Positions 1 through 14,600 of a stretch of DNA of 64,000 nt are shown here, one piece after another. The DNA comes from Zeugodacus cucurbitae (lineage: Eukaryota > Arthropoda > Insecta > Diptera > Tephritidae), in NCBI RefSeq assembly GCF_028554725.1, contig NC_071671.1, forward strand, positions 71,604,001 through 71,668,000, written 5' to 3'. A program made the translations under genes and the position numbers. How positions within the stretch are numbered: position 1 is the stretch's first letter; each line of letters starts with the position of its first letter. The notes below the pieces were generated by a model. That model did no database searches. It saw only the letters and a program-made list of their open reading frames with translations, and was not told the DNA's origin.

Positions 1-3000
1 GAAATATGCTGTTTTTGCATAGTTAGAAGCAAATTTGTTGGATCCATGTAATTTCTTTATTGGCCTCGAGTTATTTCTACGAGCCATACCTTTCCTTGGA
101 AGCTCAGGTCTTTTAGCATGAGACTGGCAGTAAAATCCGCTGAGTGTAGAGCATTATCTCTGACTGACTCATTAATATCCCAAACGAACGACTCTCACAA
201 ATTAATATCAAACAACCAACTGACCGACCGACGTCCAAACTGTACCTTGTGGCTCACTTAAGTGTGTCAAACAATGACCTCCGATGGACAAATTTATGCG
301 AATTAGAAGCATAAATATAAAATGGCATGGATCTAATCTCAACTGAAATGCGTTATACTGATGCGGCAGTCAAACCAAGGCAAGTCCCTAAGGATCTGAG
401 CATCGCAATCAAAAGTCACTGCAGCGGCACACAGACACATGTGATTCACCGAATCACATCGGTTATTATCTGTTATTTTTACTGTTGGCTGTGTAAACAC
501 AATGTCGCTTGTTGGCTTTGACATTTCGCCAAAATGGCATATCGCAAACCTTTTGAATGGCGCACATATTGCACATGACACACATATGTTTGTATGTATG
601 CATGTATGTGTAACGGTTGTTACTGTTGATGCTGATGTTGATGTCGATGTAGCATGCTGATCGTCATTAGCATTGCCATCTTCTCGGCAGCGACAGCCAA
701 GGCAACTGTGGGCCGCCAGCCGCAGTGAGATGGCGACATTCCCTAGAAACCTATAAAACGTAAAAATATGCAAACGGCAATAGTAACCCACAGCGGCAGT
801 AACCGCAATCAAATCAAATCCAAACAAACAAGCGACCAAACGGCCGACCGACCGACCTACCAACCAAGTAAAGAGCCAGTCAGCCGAGCGACCCACCGCA
901 ACAAGCATGAACACTGCCGAACACTGTGTCTCGCATGTACAGTTAGTCAAGCGGTTACATAAAGCGGCGAACACTCCTTGTACCGTTAGTTTTTGCCAAC
1001 AACTTGGTCGTGTGTTTGTTGGCCTTTGCATTAGCGATTTTAAAACCATCCATCAAATATGCGCGCACACAGCGACACTATCAGCAGTCAGCGCCGTTAC
1101 AAGGCCCTCCTCCCTCCCCTCCCGCCGACACAATGACAATCGGTGAATTGCTGTTGTCGCAGGCAAGCCAGAATTGCCGCAGCAGACACCGCAGGGACCT
1201 TGCTGCCTTGGGGGGAATTTGTTTTGCGATTTTTTATTTTTTTGTTTTGATGTGAGCATTTAAATTTTCAGCGCTCGTGCACGAGTGTGTTCTTCAAAGA
1301 ATTCTACTCGACCGCAAAGAAAAATTGCAATTTTTGGTATTTATGTGCGCAGCGCTTCAAGTGCTCTGCCGCCACTCAAGTTGTCATAGATAGGAGTCTG
1401 TCTGCCGCTTGTTGTTGTTGTTGTCACATTGCGGTTCCTTTGTGGCGCTTTTGCATAGAAGATGCGCACTTGCATCCACTCCTCTATTCGAGACTGAGAC
1501 TGAGGCTGAGACTGTAGAAACAGCATGTCAGTGTGTATGTGTTGAAGCATTTTTGTACGAGTTCACTGCGAAATCCCTTGCCATTGCGGCAAATTTTTGT
1601 GTGCAATAAATTATGTCAATGTGCAACATAACAGCAGTGGTAGAAGCAGCATTTGCGACATTCTTCGTTGTTTTGTTGTGACGACTCTGTTTGATCGGTC
1701 TGCCGATTAGTTGCAATGGGAAAATTCTAAATTACATTGTTGCAACATAGTTGCCACTTTGGCGCATTTGCGTTTAGCCCTCAGCACGCAAATGTCTTTT
1801 CAATTAATCGCAGTGGGAATTGCTTTGGTTGCATAGGAACAAACGAGAATAACGGTTATTTTCAAATATTATTTTTACTTCAAGTAAATGACAGATTTGT
1901 AGATGATTTAAAAACACAATATTGGCACTAAGTTCAGAGATTTTGATAAAGTTGCTTAGAAGCTGGATGGATTTGCTCGCATTTTGCAATAAGACTTAAA
2001 TGTGGTGAGATATTGTGCACAATCTTCCTTTAATTTCAATTCAAAATAGAGTAGTGAGTTTTTAATGATTCTAAGATGACACATACACATACATTAGTGG
2101 TGAGTTTTGAGGTAATATGTGTGCGAGTTGAAGTGAGGTGTGGTACATTTATGTTTAGGAAAGTCTGATTTGGGAATTATGAATTAAAAATATCACTTTT
2201 ATTATTACCACATTCTAGTTCAGTTCAATTGCCTGATATGCTTTTCAAATATGATCCAAATCGACAAATAAAAGCAACTTTTGAAAAAATACTGACTTCA
2301 AAGTCACCTACCAACAGAATATTTATTTCCTGAGCATTGTTAACTTATTCCAATATGAGTTCAATTCATTCAGTGTTTCTAACCTTTCACACGAAGTTAG
2401 AAAATGCACTTCCTCCCAAACATAATTAGTAAGGATCTTGGCGACTCTGGTAGGAGTCTAAAGTTCTGTAAAACGTGGATAAATGGCGCTCCATGCCAGC
2501 AGGACCAGCTAATCTAATTCGATCTAAGTTTTGAGTTATCCACTCTTCCACTAAAGTTAACGTTTTCTGCGAAAGTCTCTAAGCGATGTCTTCGTAAATT
2601 TCCTTCAACTAAAATTTAAGGTGAATAGCTTTGAAAAACTTTATGAAATACATTACTTTACACATCTATTGACGATCTCTTATGCCTCCTGCTTGAATTC
2701 CTCTGTGGGCCATAACTCACATAGGGCACCCACGCACCGCGAATTTGAATATCGAAAGAAATTCGCTTAATTACAAACTGGGTTAATTTCGACTAAAAAT
2801 GTAAACACTAATGAGTTGCATAAAACTGCTGAAGTCTATGTTATGTGAAGAGTCAAAATAAAAATATAAACCAAAGAAACCTCAGTACGCGAATGGCAGA
2901 GGAGTTGGATCCTACGCAATTGCAAACACAAATGCTCCTCCGTGGCTCACTTTTGAGCTTGCATCGCACCAAATGCAAACGACACAAAAGGGAGCGCCCC

Positions 3001-5427
3001 GAAGTACGAGTACGAGGCAGCTAATTAAAGAAAAAAGGAGGCAGCAGCAACTGCGATTGGCCATAGAAATGCCTCCAGATGCTGTTTACACGCTCGCGTT
3101 ACCTTAAACAAGTGCGTAGGCTGTAGCGCCTCGAGCAAGCGGGGCATAGCCGCAAGCCAAGCAGTTGTATGAAATTTCAGCTGGAAATCAAGCAAAACAT
3201 TTACAACTGTTGTGAAGTGTGCGTGTGTGTGTGTGACTGTATAAATTATGCTCACAAAAGCTGGTACTTTGCATTGTTTGGCGCAGAGTACTGTCTGTCT
3301 GGCTGGAGTGATTTGCGGGAATTGTGCACAAAATTTCGCAAAACGAAGTACTTAATGATCGACAAACAGTTCGGCACTCGAAAGAAAGTGCTCCAAACCA
3401 TTGAAGTACGGCTACTTGTTTCAACAACTGGAAATATTTGTGGTACGGTTGGTTTTGAAGGAGTGCCAGAGGCCTGGAGGGTACAAACACTTTTCATATA
3501 TTTCTACAACAACTAGGTTTTAGGGTTAGACAAACAATACATGATGATGCTCTAGTAAATGGACTAAAGATATGTAGTCATATCTTTCTTGTGATTTGAA
3601 AAATTGTTTGTTTCGAAGAGCTCTTCTTCTTTTTCTCTTCTTTTGATTAACATAAATAATCTTTTTATTCTGTCATCTTTTCCAGAGATAGCAGATTATT
3701 GAATTCAGTGAAGCTCAATTCTGGCAAATCTCTGAAATCAAACCCTGACTTCTTACCTATTGGCTACCAACTGACACTACAAAAGACTCAGGAATTGAAT
3801 AAAAATGGCAAATATTAGCCATCGTATGTGCGCGCGCAGCATAAATCTGTCAAAATTTGACACATGCGCTGTCAAATGTCAGCCGAACGCAAAGCTTATG
3901 CAAATCTCCATGAAATTTGAATACCAAACACACACACACACCCACAATTGCTCGCTTCGCATGAATAATTGTATTCACATAAGTGGGTAAGTACGCTCGA
4001 ATTGTGGCGCTCAATTGTAATGGCAATTGTCTTTTCCCGCCAACAATGGGTACGGCACTTTTGTTAAGGGGTCCACCATTTTTTTCGCGCTTTCATTATT
4101 ATTTGTATCGATTGTCTTTGACTTTTGCTTCGCACAGGCGATAATTGTATGCACAAGTGTGTGGTGTCTATTGTGAATCCAAAGCATAACACACTGACAC
4201 ACTCAGAGCGATTCCAGATTCGCCGTCGGCTGGAATGACCGTTAAATTTCGAAAAGTGTGAATATGGTGAATGACCCTTTGATGCGGCGGCGCTTTTACT
4301 CGTCCGCTGTATGAGTGCCTCGTGGGCGATCGCAATCGCTGACACACTGCCCGCACTATTTCTTACGCTCGATGTTCTACTTTCCGCTTAGCAAAACACT
4401 CGCTCAGTAAAAAGCATGAGCACATAGCCCGCGGTGGTTGATGACTGGAGCCGACCTGCAGCCCACATTCTGTCCTCTGTTTTTAAGCGTTTGGCGATTT
4501 ACTTGCCATCGCTTTCATTCTTAGCGCCCATGAGCGCTGGCGATTGTTTTTACTCGATTTGTTGTTTTTCTTCAGCATTTCTCCTAATTGTTTGCATACT
4601 TCAGCTTCAACTTCAGCCAAAGCCCTCCACTTTTATTGCACAATTTAACATTAACTTTGTTTCGGTTTTTTATCAGTTTCGTATATGTTTGTCTTCAGGC
4701 ACCCTCCAGCAAATGCAAAATAGTTCAAATGCTCTGGCAAACGACCCGATGGTCGGGTAATCAACACATTTCAGCGCGTCCACCGTTAAGTTCAAGCTGA
4801 ATGGGTGTGACGTCCTAATTGTTGGCATATTGATGAATGTATGGGCGCAGGCCCACATAATGCAAATACCAACAACAACAAGTAATAACAAAAAAGAAAC
4901 AACGGTGCAGCGCTGTCATACTTTTAACCTTAATGGGAACATCAGTTGTTTCTCTAATGCCTCCCAAGCTTAGTTAACCTACTAGTATATGATTTTTACA
5001 TGCATAATGAGTTCTTTTTATTTACTTGTACTAAATATTTGATTTATTTTTGTATTTGAATATCTTCAATATTATAATATTTTCTTGAAATGAAATTTTA
5101 TTTAAACAAAAATTAATTTTCAATTCTTTTTTTTCAGATAATAAACAGCATTAAAGGTAAGAAATTCTAATTTTTCGTAAATTCTCAATATAAAATAATA
5201 AAAAAATTAAAATTACCGTTAATGAGGTTGGTGTTTTTGAACCAGGGATCCAATCTGGAATCTCAATAATTCTAAAATAAGTCTCTACAGCCGTACTTGA
5301 ACTGTGTGAGCAGAGTTTTTCAAAATATGTAACCAAACATTTGAATACCAAAAAGTCTCTCAGAGACCACTTTTGTGATTTTGTGATTATACTGTGATCT
5401 TAAAGCATGTTATTTACATATATATTA
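1..5427. other. non-coding DNA, no gene seen
   Basis: Mixed AT-rich sequence with a GC-richer patch at about 640-1250. A 236-codon frame on the minus strand (339-1049) has Cys/Ser/Thr-biased content without a domain and runs through simple words such as gaccgaccgac. A GAGACT-type hexamer run lies near 1487-1515. No splice-bounded exon was recognised. Confidence 0.55.
3927..3942. repeat. short CA dinucleotide run
   Basis: Eight CA-type units in non-coding DNA; similar short runs occur near 6008-6020 and 3216-3232. Confidence 0.8.
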
Positions 5428-5449
5428 CGTATGTATGTATGTATGTATG
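5428..5449. repeat. GTAT tetranucleotide run
   Basis: Five GTAT units. The same word recurs as short acatacatatgta clusters across the window (for example near 592, 13620 and 17030). Confidence 0.85.
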
Positions 5450-8400
5450 GGTATCATTATATCTTTGTTCTCCATCTACAAATGTAATATATTAGAATAA
5501 TTCCGCCTCCACTTAAAATCTCACCAGACTGCATATCTGCATATTAAATAGCTAAATAAGCACACAACCACAAGCGAAAAAGAAGAAAAAAGAAGAATAA
5601 GAAATAGTTTTGATTATTACGACAACGCTATATGCAAATGATGTTTATTGTTGACATTAAGTCGCAAGTAAATCATGACTAACGCCGAGAATATTACACA
5701 GAAATATCTCAGAAAACGGCGACAAGAAAATGAAAACGAAACCAAGGACAGCCTTTTGGCTTTTTAGGGTAAACTTTGCATACAATTATGCTTTAATAAA
5801 CAACAATAAAAAAAACATATAGTTCACATAAACAACAACAAAAACATGATAGTGTATATGCATTGGCTGTATGTGAAAAAAGAAATATTGGAAATCTTGA
5901 CATTAGTTTGCATTCGCAGTGGAAGTGGAAGTCCTGTTATTCTGGGTCAAGCTGCAATAACAGCAATTGTTGACGCTGGTTTTGACTGGCTGAGCCAATG
6001 CGAAATGCACACACACACACTAAGGCCGAATGACCAGAATTGATGAAAAAGGTCGGTAGGAAAAAGTGCGGAAATGAAAATATGATTATAATCTCTCGAG
6101 GAGTTCTAGACTGGAAATTAGTAATTGCATTAAAACATTTTTTATAAAAACCCAAAAGTAGATGCAATTTACTCCATTTCGACAATATATAATATAAGCA
6201 ATGTATGAAAGCCAAGAAGTATTCAAGAAGGGGTGCATACTGTTATCCAATGATTTTACATTGCATATTCCGCACACTCCTAATAAAGCCACGCAACTAC
6301 TCGAAGATGCATATCAGTGTACTCTAGTGTAGTCAGCATATCATTAAGTCTAATTCATTTCATTATTAACGAGGAAGTTTTTTTTCTTTTTCTGTATATA
6401 TATCCGTATGTGTATTGCTCATGCACTCGCACTTCTCGCTCGACGACTGTGGACTGTCGGTCATATTCAAATTGTGTCAATTGTGCAGCGTTTAGCGCTT
6501 GCGTGCTTAACCCACTAACAACATATGGCACAGCGCTCGCATTAATAACCGAGCATCTATGTAGTGCAGCCGACGGCTATGAACCAAACAGTCGGTCACT
6601 ACGAACACACACTCGGTCCGTCAAACGGCGATTTATCTATTTATCACGCGGCAAATCAGTCTGGCGATTTGGTTGAACGAACTAGTTTCATTTGTTGTGC
6701 GCAATCAATGTTGTTGTACGTGTGTTTGTTGCTGTTGTTATTGTTATTGTTCACGCGCTGCTTGTTGCACTAGTTCGCTTTCCTGTTTGTGCAGCCGCAA
6801 AGTCGCAAGGAAAATGTTGTCAACAACAACAGTTAAACATTTTTATTTTTCATTCCATTTTCCGTTTTCGAATCCATCAATCGTGCGCACAAGGCATACA
6901 AACAATTTAAATAAAACATATTAATTAGAGGTAAGAGCACCTGGATCAAATGAATCTCATTGTTGTTGTTTTCAACAACAAATGTTGCAAATTTTTGCAT
7001 GTTTGTATCGTGAATCTTTCATCAACATCAAAAATCTTTCATTTGAGGCAGCAGCGAACATCACGCAGCCGCTGGCCCCCAAGTTTAATGACAATCTGTG
7101 GCACACTTGCTCACGCACAAACACACACGCAAAACGCTCATACTCAATCTCGCCTAGCCTATAATTTTTTCGCATTTGTCGTTTGCGGCGATTCTCTGTT
7201 GTGACTTCAGCTGCGTTGCATGCAGCAATATCAATGCAACCAGCTTATTATGTTGTTGGAGTTGCCTTTTGTTGTTGCTGCTTGCATTCTAAATCACCTT
7301 CCGGCTGCAAAACACATATATTACGCACAAATGTGAGTGTGTATGTGTGTGTTGGCCAATTTCCTAAGCCATTTGTCGTTAGGAGAAGTTGTCTGCTCGC
7401 CATTTCCAATCTCAATTCATTTTATTTTTAGATCATTTCCCTCGGTGCAGCTGCTTATATAAATACATACTCCTATGAAGAGGGAAAATTATAGTGCTTT
7501 GTTTGAGGTTAATGTCATTCGCCGCTTGAGGACACTATTTTACTTTTCTTTATGACGGACAGAGGAAGCTGTGATTTGTCTTCGCATCTAGTGGCTATTC
7601 TATGGACATGGTTATATAAACACTCACAACAACAACACAGCTCCTGTGGTTGTGTTTATTGCTTTGTGGCAGAAAGTTAAAGCTAATTAAGCATTGGAGC
7701 GTTGGAGAAACTAGGCATATGGAACAGTTGCAAATTTGTAATGGAGTTTGGAAAATGAAATTTATCTGATTGTTTGAGACTTCCCTTTCATAATTGGAAC
7801 ATAACGCAAGAGAAAACTGAATCCAAATGATGACTGGCAAATCGAATTATTCTTCTTGACTGGATCTGTATGAAGCTAAGCCATTTCGAGACAATATCAT
7901 TATTTTTCAGCTTAGCAATGAGTAAAGTTCTTCTCCACTTGATATTCTAGTCGCCTCGACACTCCAAAGAGAAACTAATAATCATAAATATTATATGGGC
8001 CAGTACCTTTCATTCGAGTTTTCTCCAACACATTATTCCTCGGCAATATCAAGTCCAAAAGTATTCTGATGAAATCTAAAAGGTTTGTTGGGCTCAAAAA
8101 CGCCCTCATTTCATGAAGTTTTCGACATGAAGCGGCTAAGAGCTCATCAGCACAGATCTAGTAAACATTAAACTGCTTAAATGCTCTCTATTGGGTAAAT
8201 TAACAATAATAAATAAAATAACACAGTCCCAGCAACATCGATTGAGGTCCTGGTTCATAATTTATTGAAGTATTTCATTGATTCTTGAAGACACAATCCC
8301 TTGGAAAATTAAATACGGTCCGAAATCATTTACCACGCCTTATGGTATACCCAATTCGACATATAGTAGAATAGGAAGACGAAATTAATTCGATCTAAAA

Positions 8401-11400
8401 GTGTAGGCCAATCTTAAACCTTCAAGGCTAAGGGACTTTAATTTATTAAAATATTATAGACTAAAAGAAAAATGCCACTAGCTTCTCTGTATCATCTAAC
8501 TCTGTTTTAGCTTGCATTCGAAAGTAATTTTCGCTTCACAAGAATTCTGGACCGAACCAAGTTAAAAGTGTCAGAGCTTGAACGCAGCACCTGAACACGC
8601 TTATCCCCGCAATGCGCCCGCTTCCTGTCGCCACACATCTTGAACTTGCCTATCGCATGTAATGCAGGCATTTCGAATGGATTTTTTTTGCATGACTTTA
8701 TAATTTACAAGTCACGTGAATGAAATTGAATCAAAATGCGCATAAATTGCGAAAGACACGAGCGTACACACAAACGCACACGAAACGTCACAGCGTCGGA
8801 GCGTTAATGCAATGAGATTGGTAAGGCCGACAACTTCGTACAACGCACAACGCTGCTGCAGCCGTGAAGAAACTCTTGAGCTGCGGCTGATGTACTTTCC
8901 AAGTCCACTCAGTCGCTGAAGTCAGCTGAAGACCCGCCGACTGCGTCGCGTGTTTCAACGCATTTAATATTAATAAGTTGCAGTGCGTATGCCTTGGCAA
9001 GTACTATACTGGCACACGCACCTGGGCGGAGAGGCATTTAGTCACACACAAGTGGAAACTGAAAAGCTGCAACGCTTAGCACATAATGGGCATGGCATAG
9101 CGTAAGCGTAACGAAGAACTCCTTAATGCGAGGCAAAGTGGTAGAATAGCCAGGCGACAAGGCAAGGATGTATCTACAAGGCTTTCTTCTGCATCCCAAT
9201 GAGTCGCTGTCGCCAGTGCTGATGTGCACTTCTCTTAGAAGTTACACCTACACACACATTTGCACATATTTATTATATATGGTTGTCAGTGTTAAAGATA
9301 TGAGCATATACCCGTGATGACATTGAAAACGGCGAGGTCGAGAAGACTAAATTCATCAGTTCCGAATTTCGTACTTATTCTTTCTTTAGTACTCTTCCCG
9401 GTTTAACCTCCTTTATGCCCCCTGGCCACATCGAAAATATAACCATATTAGTTCTCCAAGTAAACGAGAGGGGTATACGCACTAAAAATTACAGCAAACA
9501 CTAAAAAACGCAAAAGGAAACTAGAAAGCAAAAAGCAGAAGCGCAAATAAGTCACAAGCAACAACTGCTCGAATTAGTTGAGCTTGAGCGGATTAAGGTT
9601 TCATCCGTCTGCTGCTACTTAACCCGCTCAGAATATGCTCAAGGAGTAAACAAGGATACACGCAGAGAAATGGAGGGAATTTATGTTATTGTTGTGTTGC
9701 GCTTCAGCCAAGCGGTGCTGGAGGAGTGTGCCAGTGTTGTTGAGTAATCCATTGCGGCAGTTGACACTAAGCTGTGGCTCAGCTCGTTTACAACGGTTTG
9801 CGCAAATGCGGCTAAATGTTGCACCTAAATGCCGGTCACGGATTAGTGGGATTACTGTGAGCAGCGATTAGCTGTAATTGTTCCGTCACCAGTGATGATT
9901 CTCCATTATCACGAAGTAACTGAGTAACTGAGCTTGAAATCTCACACGCTTCTCATTAAGCGAAGTTATGGGATTTCACACTAAATTTTGGCAGTCACAA
10001 GTATATTCTTAATAAATGGTTCGTTATGTATGTTGCTTCAATAATACGCAGTCTTTATTATGAGTGACACTTCCTGAGTTGAGCCAAAGTCAAAATCAAA
10101 TAGCAGAGCTCAATCCAAGAGACCTACTGCCATTCTATTTAAAAAAATAGAAGAAAAATAGATTTTTACAAGATATTTTTGATTATGAGTTTATTGTTGT
10201 GGACTCAGGTCTTCACCATCTCTCTCGTGTACCCTTTCTCGTTCCCCATTCAAAATTTTCGCTCACCAAGTAAGCAAGTCGGAATGTATTTATTTCTGTG
10301 TTATATTAGTTCAGTGCGGTTTCACTAACTGCAGTAAATCACTAAGCACTAGCGTAAACAAATTTCTTTAAAAATTCACTTTTGTTTTCGTTCGTTCGCT
10401 GGCGTTGCGGTTGTAAAGGTGACCGAATTCACTTTCGAAAAATTAACACTGACACTTTGACATGCTGACACCCAAACCTGGGTTGGGCCAAAACAACAAG
10501 AACAAAGCGACGAAATGGCAAACGCAATCAAGCAACGCCAGCGAGCAACAAGACATTCGCACTTCAAACCTAAATGCCAAGTGGCTGCGGCGCGACAAAC
10601 AATGGGCCTGCGTTAGCCACGCGGATAAACACGCTCAAAAAAATCGCCGTAATCATGAAAAATGCAAAGAAAAGAGATTTCTCACTGGCTTTTGCTGCCA
10701 CACTTTATTTGGTTTCCGCTTATTATTACATACCTTACTTAGCCATAATAAAAATGCAATCGCCTGACAGCTGGGCCGCCTGCGACCGCGTGCCACACTG
10801 CGGTTATGCAAAGTGCCGGGCGGCGCGACGCGGTAAGCGCGGTTGGACAAGCCAATTTATATTGAGATATATTGAGATATATGTAGCCACCTTTATGTAT
10901 TTCGTAAGCATATCTGCAGCGACGCGTCATAAAATTGTCAGATAAAAATTTGCACTTTTCGCATTTTATTTCTGCTCTTATATTATTGCGAATGCGACTG
11001 CCACATACACCACAGACCAAAGCGCGGCGAAGGAAGAAAGCTACAAATTTCCGTCTTCGGACAGCCAAATACAGGAAAAGTGATAAATTTGGTCGCCGCT
11101 GACCCCATGCTCCTCGCCGCCTCCGAGGTGTGAAGCGCGACTGATATGGTTGTTTTTGCTGTTGCAGTCAGTGTTACGCGACGCGTTGCCGATTGCGGCA
11201 ATCACTGCGATTGTTGAGCGCACAAGGTGGTATGTGAGTGTTGCCACAGCTGCGGCAGCATTGCACTAATGCAAGAAGGAATTATGTCATGAGTGACCCA
11301 AATTCGAGAATGCGGCAAATGAGGCGAGCGGCGCGGAGAATGCAGTAGCAGGCGACGATAAAAGCGCCAAATGTCGTGTGCGGTCTGGACGCACGCCAGC

Positions 11401-11673
11401 AGGTAAAGAACGAGGCAGAGAACAGAAGACTCGACTGATGTGAATGAAACTGGCACAAAACCAAAAAAAAAAAGCATTACATGCGAAGGCCGTAAAAGTA
11501 AGAAAGTGAATTAGTGAACACACTTTTTGTTTTAAAGTAATCGTGTCACGAAGGGCCGCGCCACTAAGCCAAATATATGTGACAAGTGCTGGCAACCCAC
11601 GAGAATGCGAGAAAAAGTGAAATTTTCTTGCACGACACTTTCATTGCTACTCACGCATACATTCACATATGTT
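5450..11673. other. non-coding DNA, no gene seen
   Basis: AT-rich with scattered CAA/TTG words. A GC-richer block at about 10440-11600 opens several frames on both strands, none with recognisable domains. A short tandem duplication (attgagatat twice) lies at about 10861-10881. Confidence 0.55.
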
Positions 11674-11694
11674 TGTGTGTGTGTGTGTGTGTGT
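11674..11694. repeat. GT dinucleotide microsatellite
   Basis: About ten GT units follow an acatatgtt word; ordinary fly simple repeat. Confidence 0.9.
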
Positions 11695-14600
11695 ATTGAT
11701 GGCAATTAAGTGGATGAGTCAGTTGGGACAGTGTGACAGCAGCGGGCCGTCGTCTGCAGCAACCTACAGTCGTAAATACACTTATTAGCCTCGATTGTGT
11801 GGCCGAAATGCCAGTCGGCATGTGTGAAACTGAAACCGAAACTGATTTTTTCACTTCTGTCATTCCGCTGGATCTTCATGTTTGCATGTTCGGCGGAAAA
11901 CGTTAATTTCTTTATAAGTGTTACTTTCGTTGGAATTACAATTTTATTGCTCTGACGTCTTCCGCGGAAATGAACAACCTGAAATATACATTTTACAAAA
12001 ACTTATTGTCAGAATGTCTGTCCTAGAAAGTCTTCTTCAGATACTAATTTGTATGAAGAGCACTAATATTGCTCTATAGATACAGATTTACGACATTTTT
12101 AGCCGCTGGTCACACAATTTTACAATAACAAAAAACAAAACAATTGCAGCTAGAGAAAATATCCCGTCTCTTTAATCCATCTAACTGTAATTACTTGCAT
12201 GCTATCTTAAGGAAGCTCATAAATGTCTGTAAAAAAGTCAAATGCAAACAAGATGTTTGGACTTTCATTGGAAGAAACACTCATGGGAACTTATAGTATA
12301 CGGGTTATTGCTGGTAAATTGAAATATTGAAAACAAATTTTGGGAATTATTATCATTTGGAGACAAATCTTATCGTAGTAGTCCGACCATAGTCGACCAC
12401 CATCTCCAGAATTTTTGTACTATTTTTCCAAGGACAAGGGTTAAGTTTGTCATTATTATTTTACTCAGAAATTTTTCAAAGGCTAATCGAAGGCAAGGGT
12501 GGTGTGTTTAATTACATTTCAATCCACATACCGCTCAGCGGTGTGGCTCCAGGTAGCCAAAAGCCCAGCATGCTGTCTATATAGTTTATGGTTACTTTAC
12601 AAACATTCCACAACTAATTTCTGGTTTTTTTCTTTGCGGCGACCGCTGTGCGCCAAGTCAATACTCGTAATTTGCAACCCACTTTGACTTGCAACAAATT
12701 GCGGAAATTGCTAAACGAAATGGAAAACATTTCCATTACAGTGGCACTGCCACAAATAAATTCATATAGTGTTGTTGTTGTGGTAGCTTTGAATTACAAC
12801 AACAGCAACCACAATGCGGTTCATAGTCGTAAATATACCGCAACGTTGACAGCCGTTATGCGTTGTCCTGCCTTGCGGTTGCCAGCGGCTGAAATCAGTT
12901 CGATTTTTCGGTCGGCGTTTTTATATCGGCAATGACAGGCGTCGGCCGCTGCTGACAAAGCGAAGCCTGCAGAAATAGTTACTTGCCGCACGACGATCAA
13001 TAGCGAGATAACGGTGGCTGCGTGTGTGTTATGGACACATAAACAATTTGAACTGCAATACCAATACGTTGCCCCGCTGCTTGCATTAGCACAGTTGCAG
13101 TAATGCTTTCTTATAACCGGTGTCTTTAAGAGATTTAGAACTTTTAGTTCAACGTGAGGACATAAAAATTAATTAACTCCTAATGTTTAGACTGTATTTC
13201 GTGTTCAAATTGGATTTCGGGCGTATGACTACCGCAGCCTCTTAACCTTTTCGCCTTGCTTCTAGTTTCATACTTAGAATAGGCACTTAACTTATTACGA
13301 ACTACGCCTTTTATGAATTTTTAATTAACCGTATGCATTTACAGTTAAGTAAATTACTTTTATAAGCATTCATCTAGAATATAGAGCTAGATCCAAATTA
13401 TGAGCTATTAAATGCTATCAAAGGTCGACTATCGCTTTTGCGTGTGCCACAAGTACCGTTAGTAGGGCGCTGTTCCTTCCACTTAACAAAAGACAAACAA
13501 CAAACATACACACACACAAAATTAGCGACAAAAATCGCAAATCGGCGACAGTTTTATGATTCGCTCTGCTACGTCAGCAGAGCAAAAACAAATATATGTG
13601 CTTAACTGTATACTCATAATGTGTACGTATGTACATATGTGTAGATGAGTATAATTTAAGCAACTATAACAAGGCGAAGTCAATAGAGCAGTGGTAGCGC
13701 CACTTCGCCAAAGACAATAAATATTAGCAGTTAATCTTAGTAAACATTAAAAGGCTTCACGCTATGGCACACGCTAACTGTCAGACACTTATATATATGT
13801 ATGTGTGTATGTTTGTTGATATATTTAAATATTTACACATTGCATGCAAATGAAATGTAATGAGCTGACAGGCAAATGTTAGACATATCAACACACTTGA
13901 CGAAATTTGCTTAGTAACACACACACATACACACATAAAGTAATATGACATATGTATAAAATGTAGATATGTATATGTTTATGTGTGGAAGGTAGCTCAT
14001 TTTTATTCAGTCTCACAACAGGAATGCTCTCTGATGGATGTGCGTGCGTGCGACTGTCAAATGCCACATGCCGCATGCCGAATGTTAAAGGACATCACGG
14101 CGGACGCATGTGAACACGCTCGAGCTCCAAAAGGTTTTCGCACACGTGATTTCATTGTGAAAATATTCGCAAAAAAAAAACAAGCAAAACCACCGAAATC
14201 AAAATTGTCTTGTTGTGGAGGAGAACGGAAGGCATTTGCATATGAAAAATTTTGGGCTACACCTTATTTTCATGCTCGGTGAGGATATTTTAATTCTCTA
14301 ATAAATAAGGTGAATTGGTGCCAACGGAACTTTACGCTAGATTACACAACAACAACGAAAAAGTGTATCCCCATTGAATTTAAGATCATATTATTTTTGA
14401 ATTTCTCATCAAACATATTTTTTCGAGAGAGGGAGAACTTGCTACAACTCTGAATATGTCAATATATAGTTAACAAAAAAGCTTTGGATAACAATATAAA
14501 AGAAATTTTATTTTTGGACTCAACTCCCACGCCTTCAATTTCTATTTATTTAGATTTCATTGAGTGCTATTTAACTTTAACTTTACTTCTCCTCTAGACA

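Noticed and set aside
339..1049. 236-codon frame on the minus strand
   Set aside because: Content is Cys/Ser/Thr/Arg-biased with no domain, crosses simple repeats such as gaccgaccgac, and other frames are open in the same patch.
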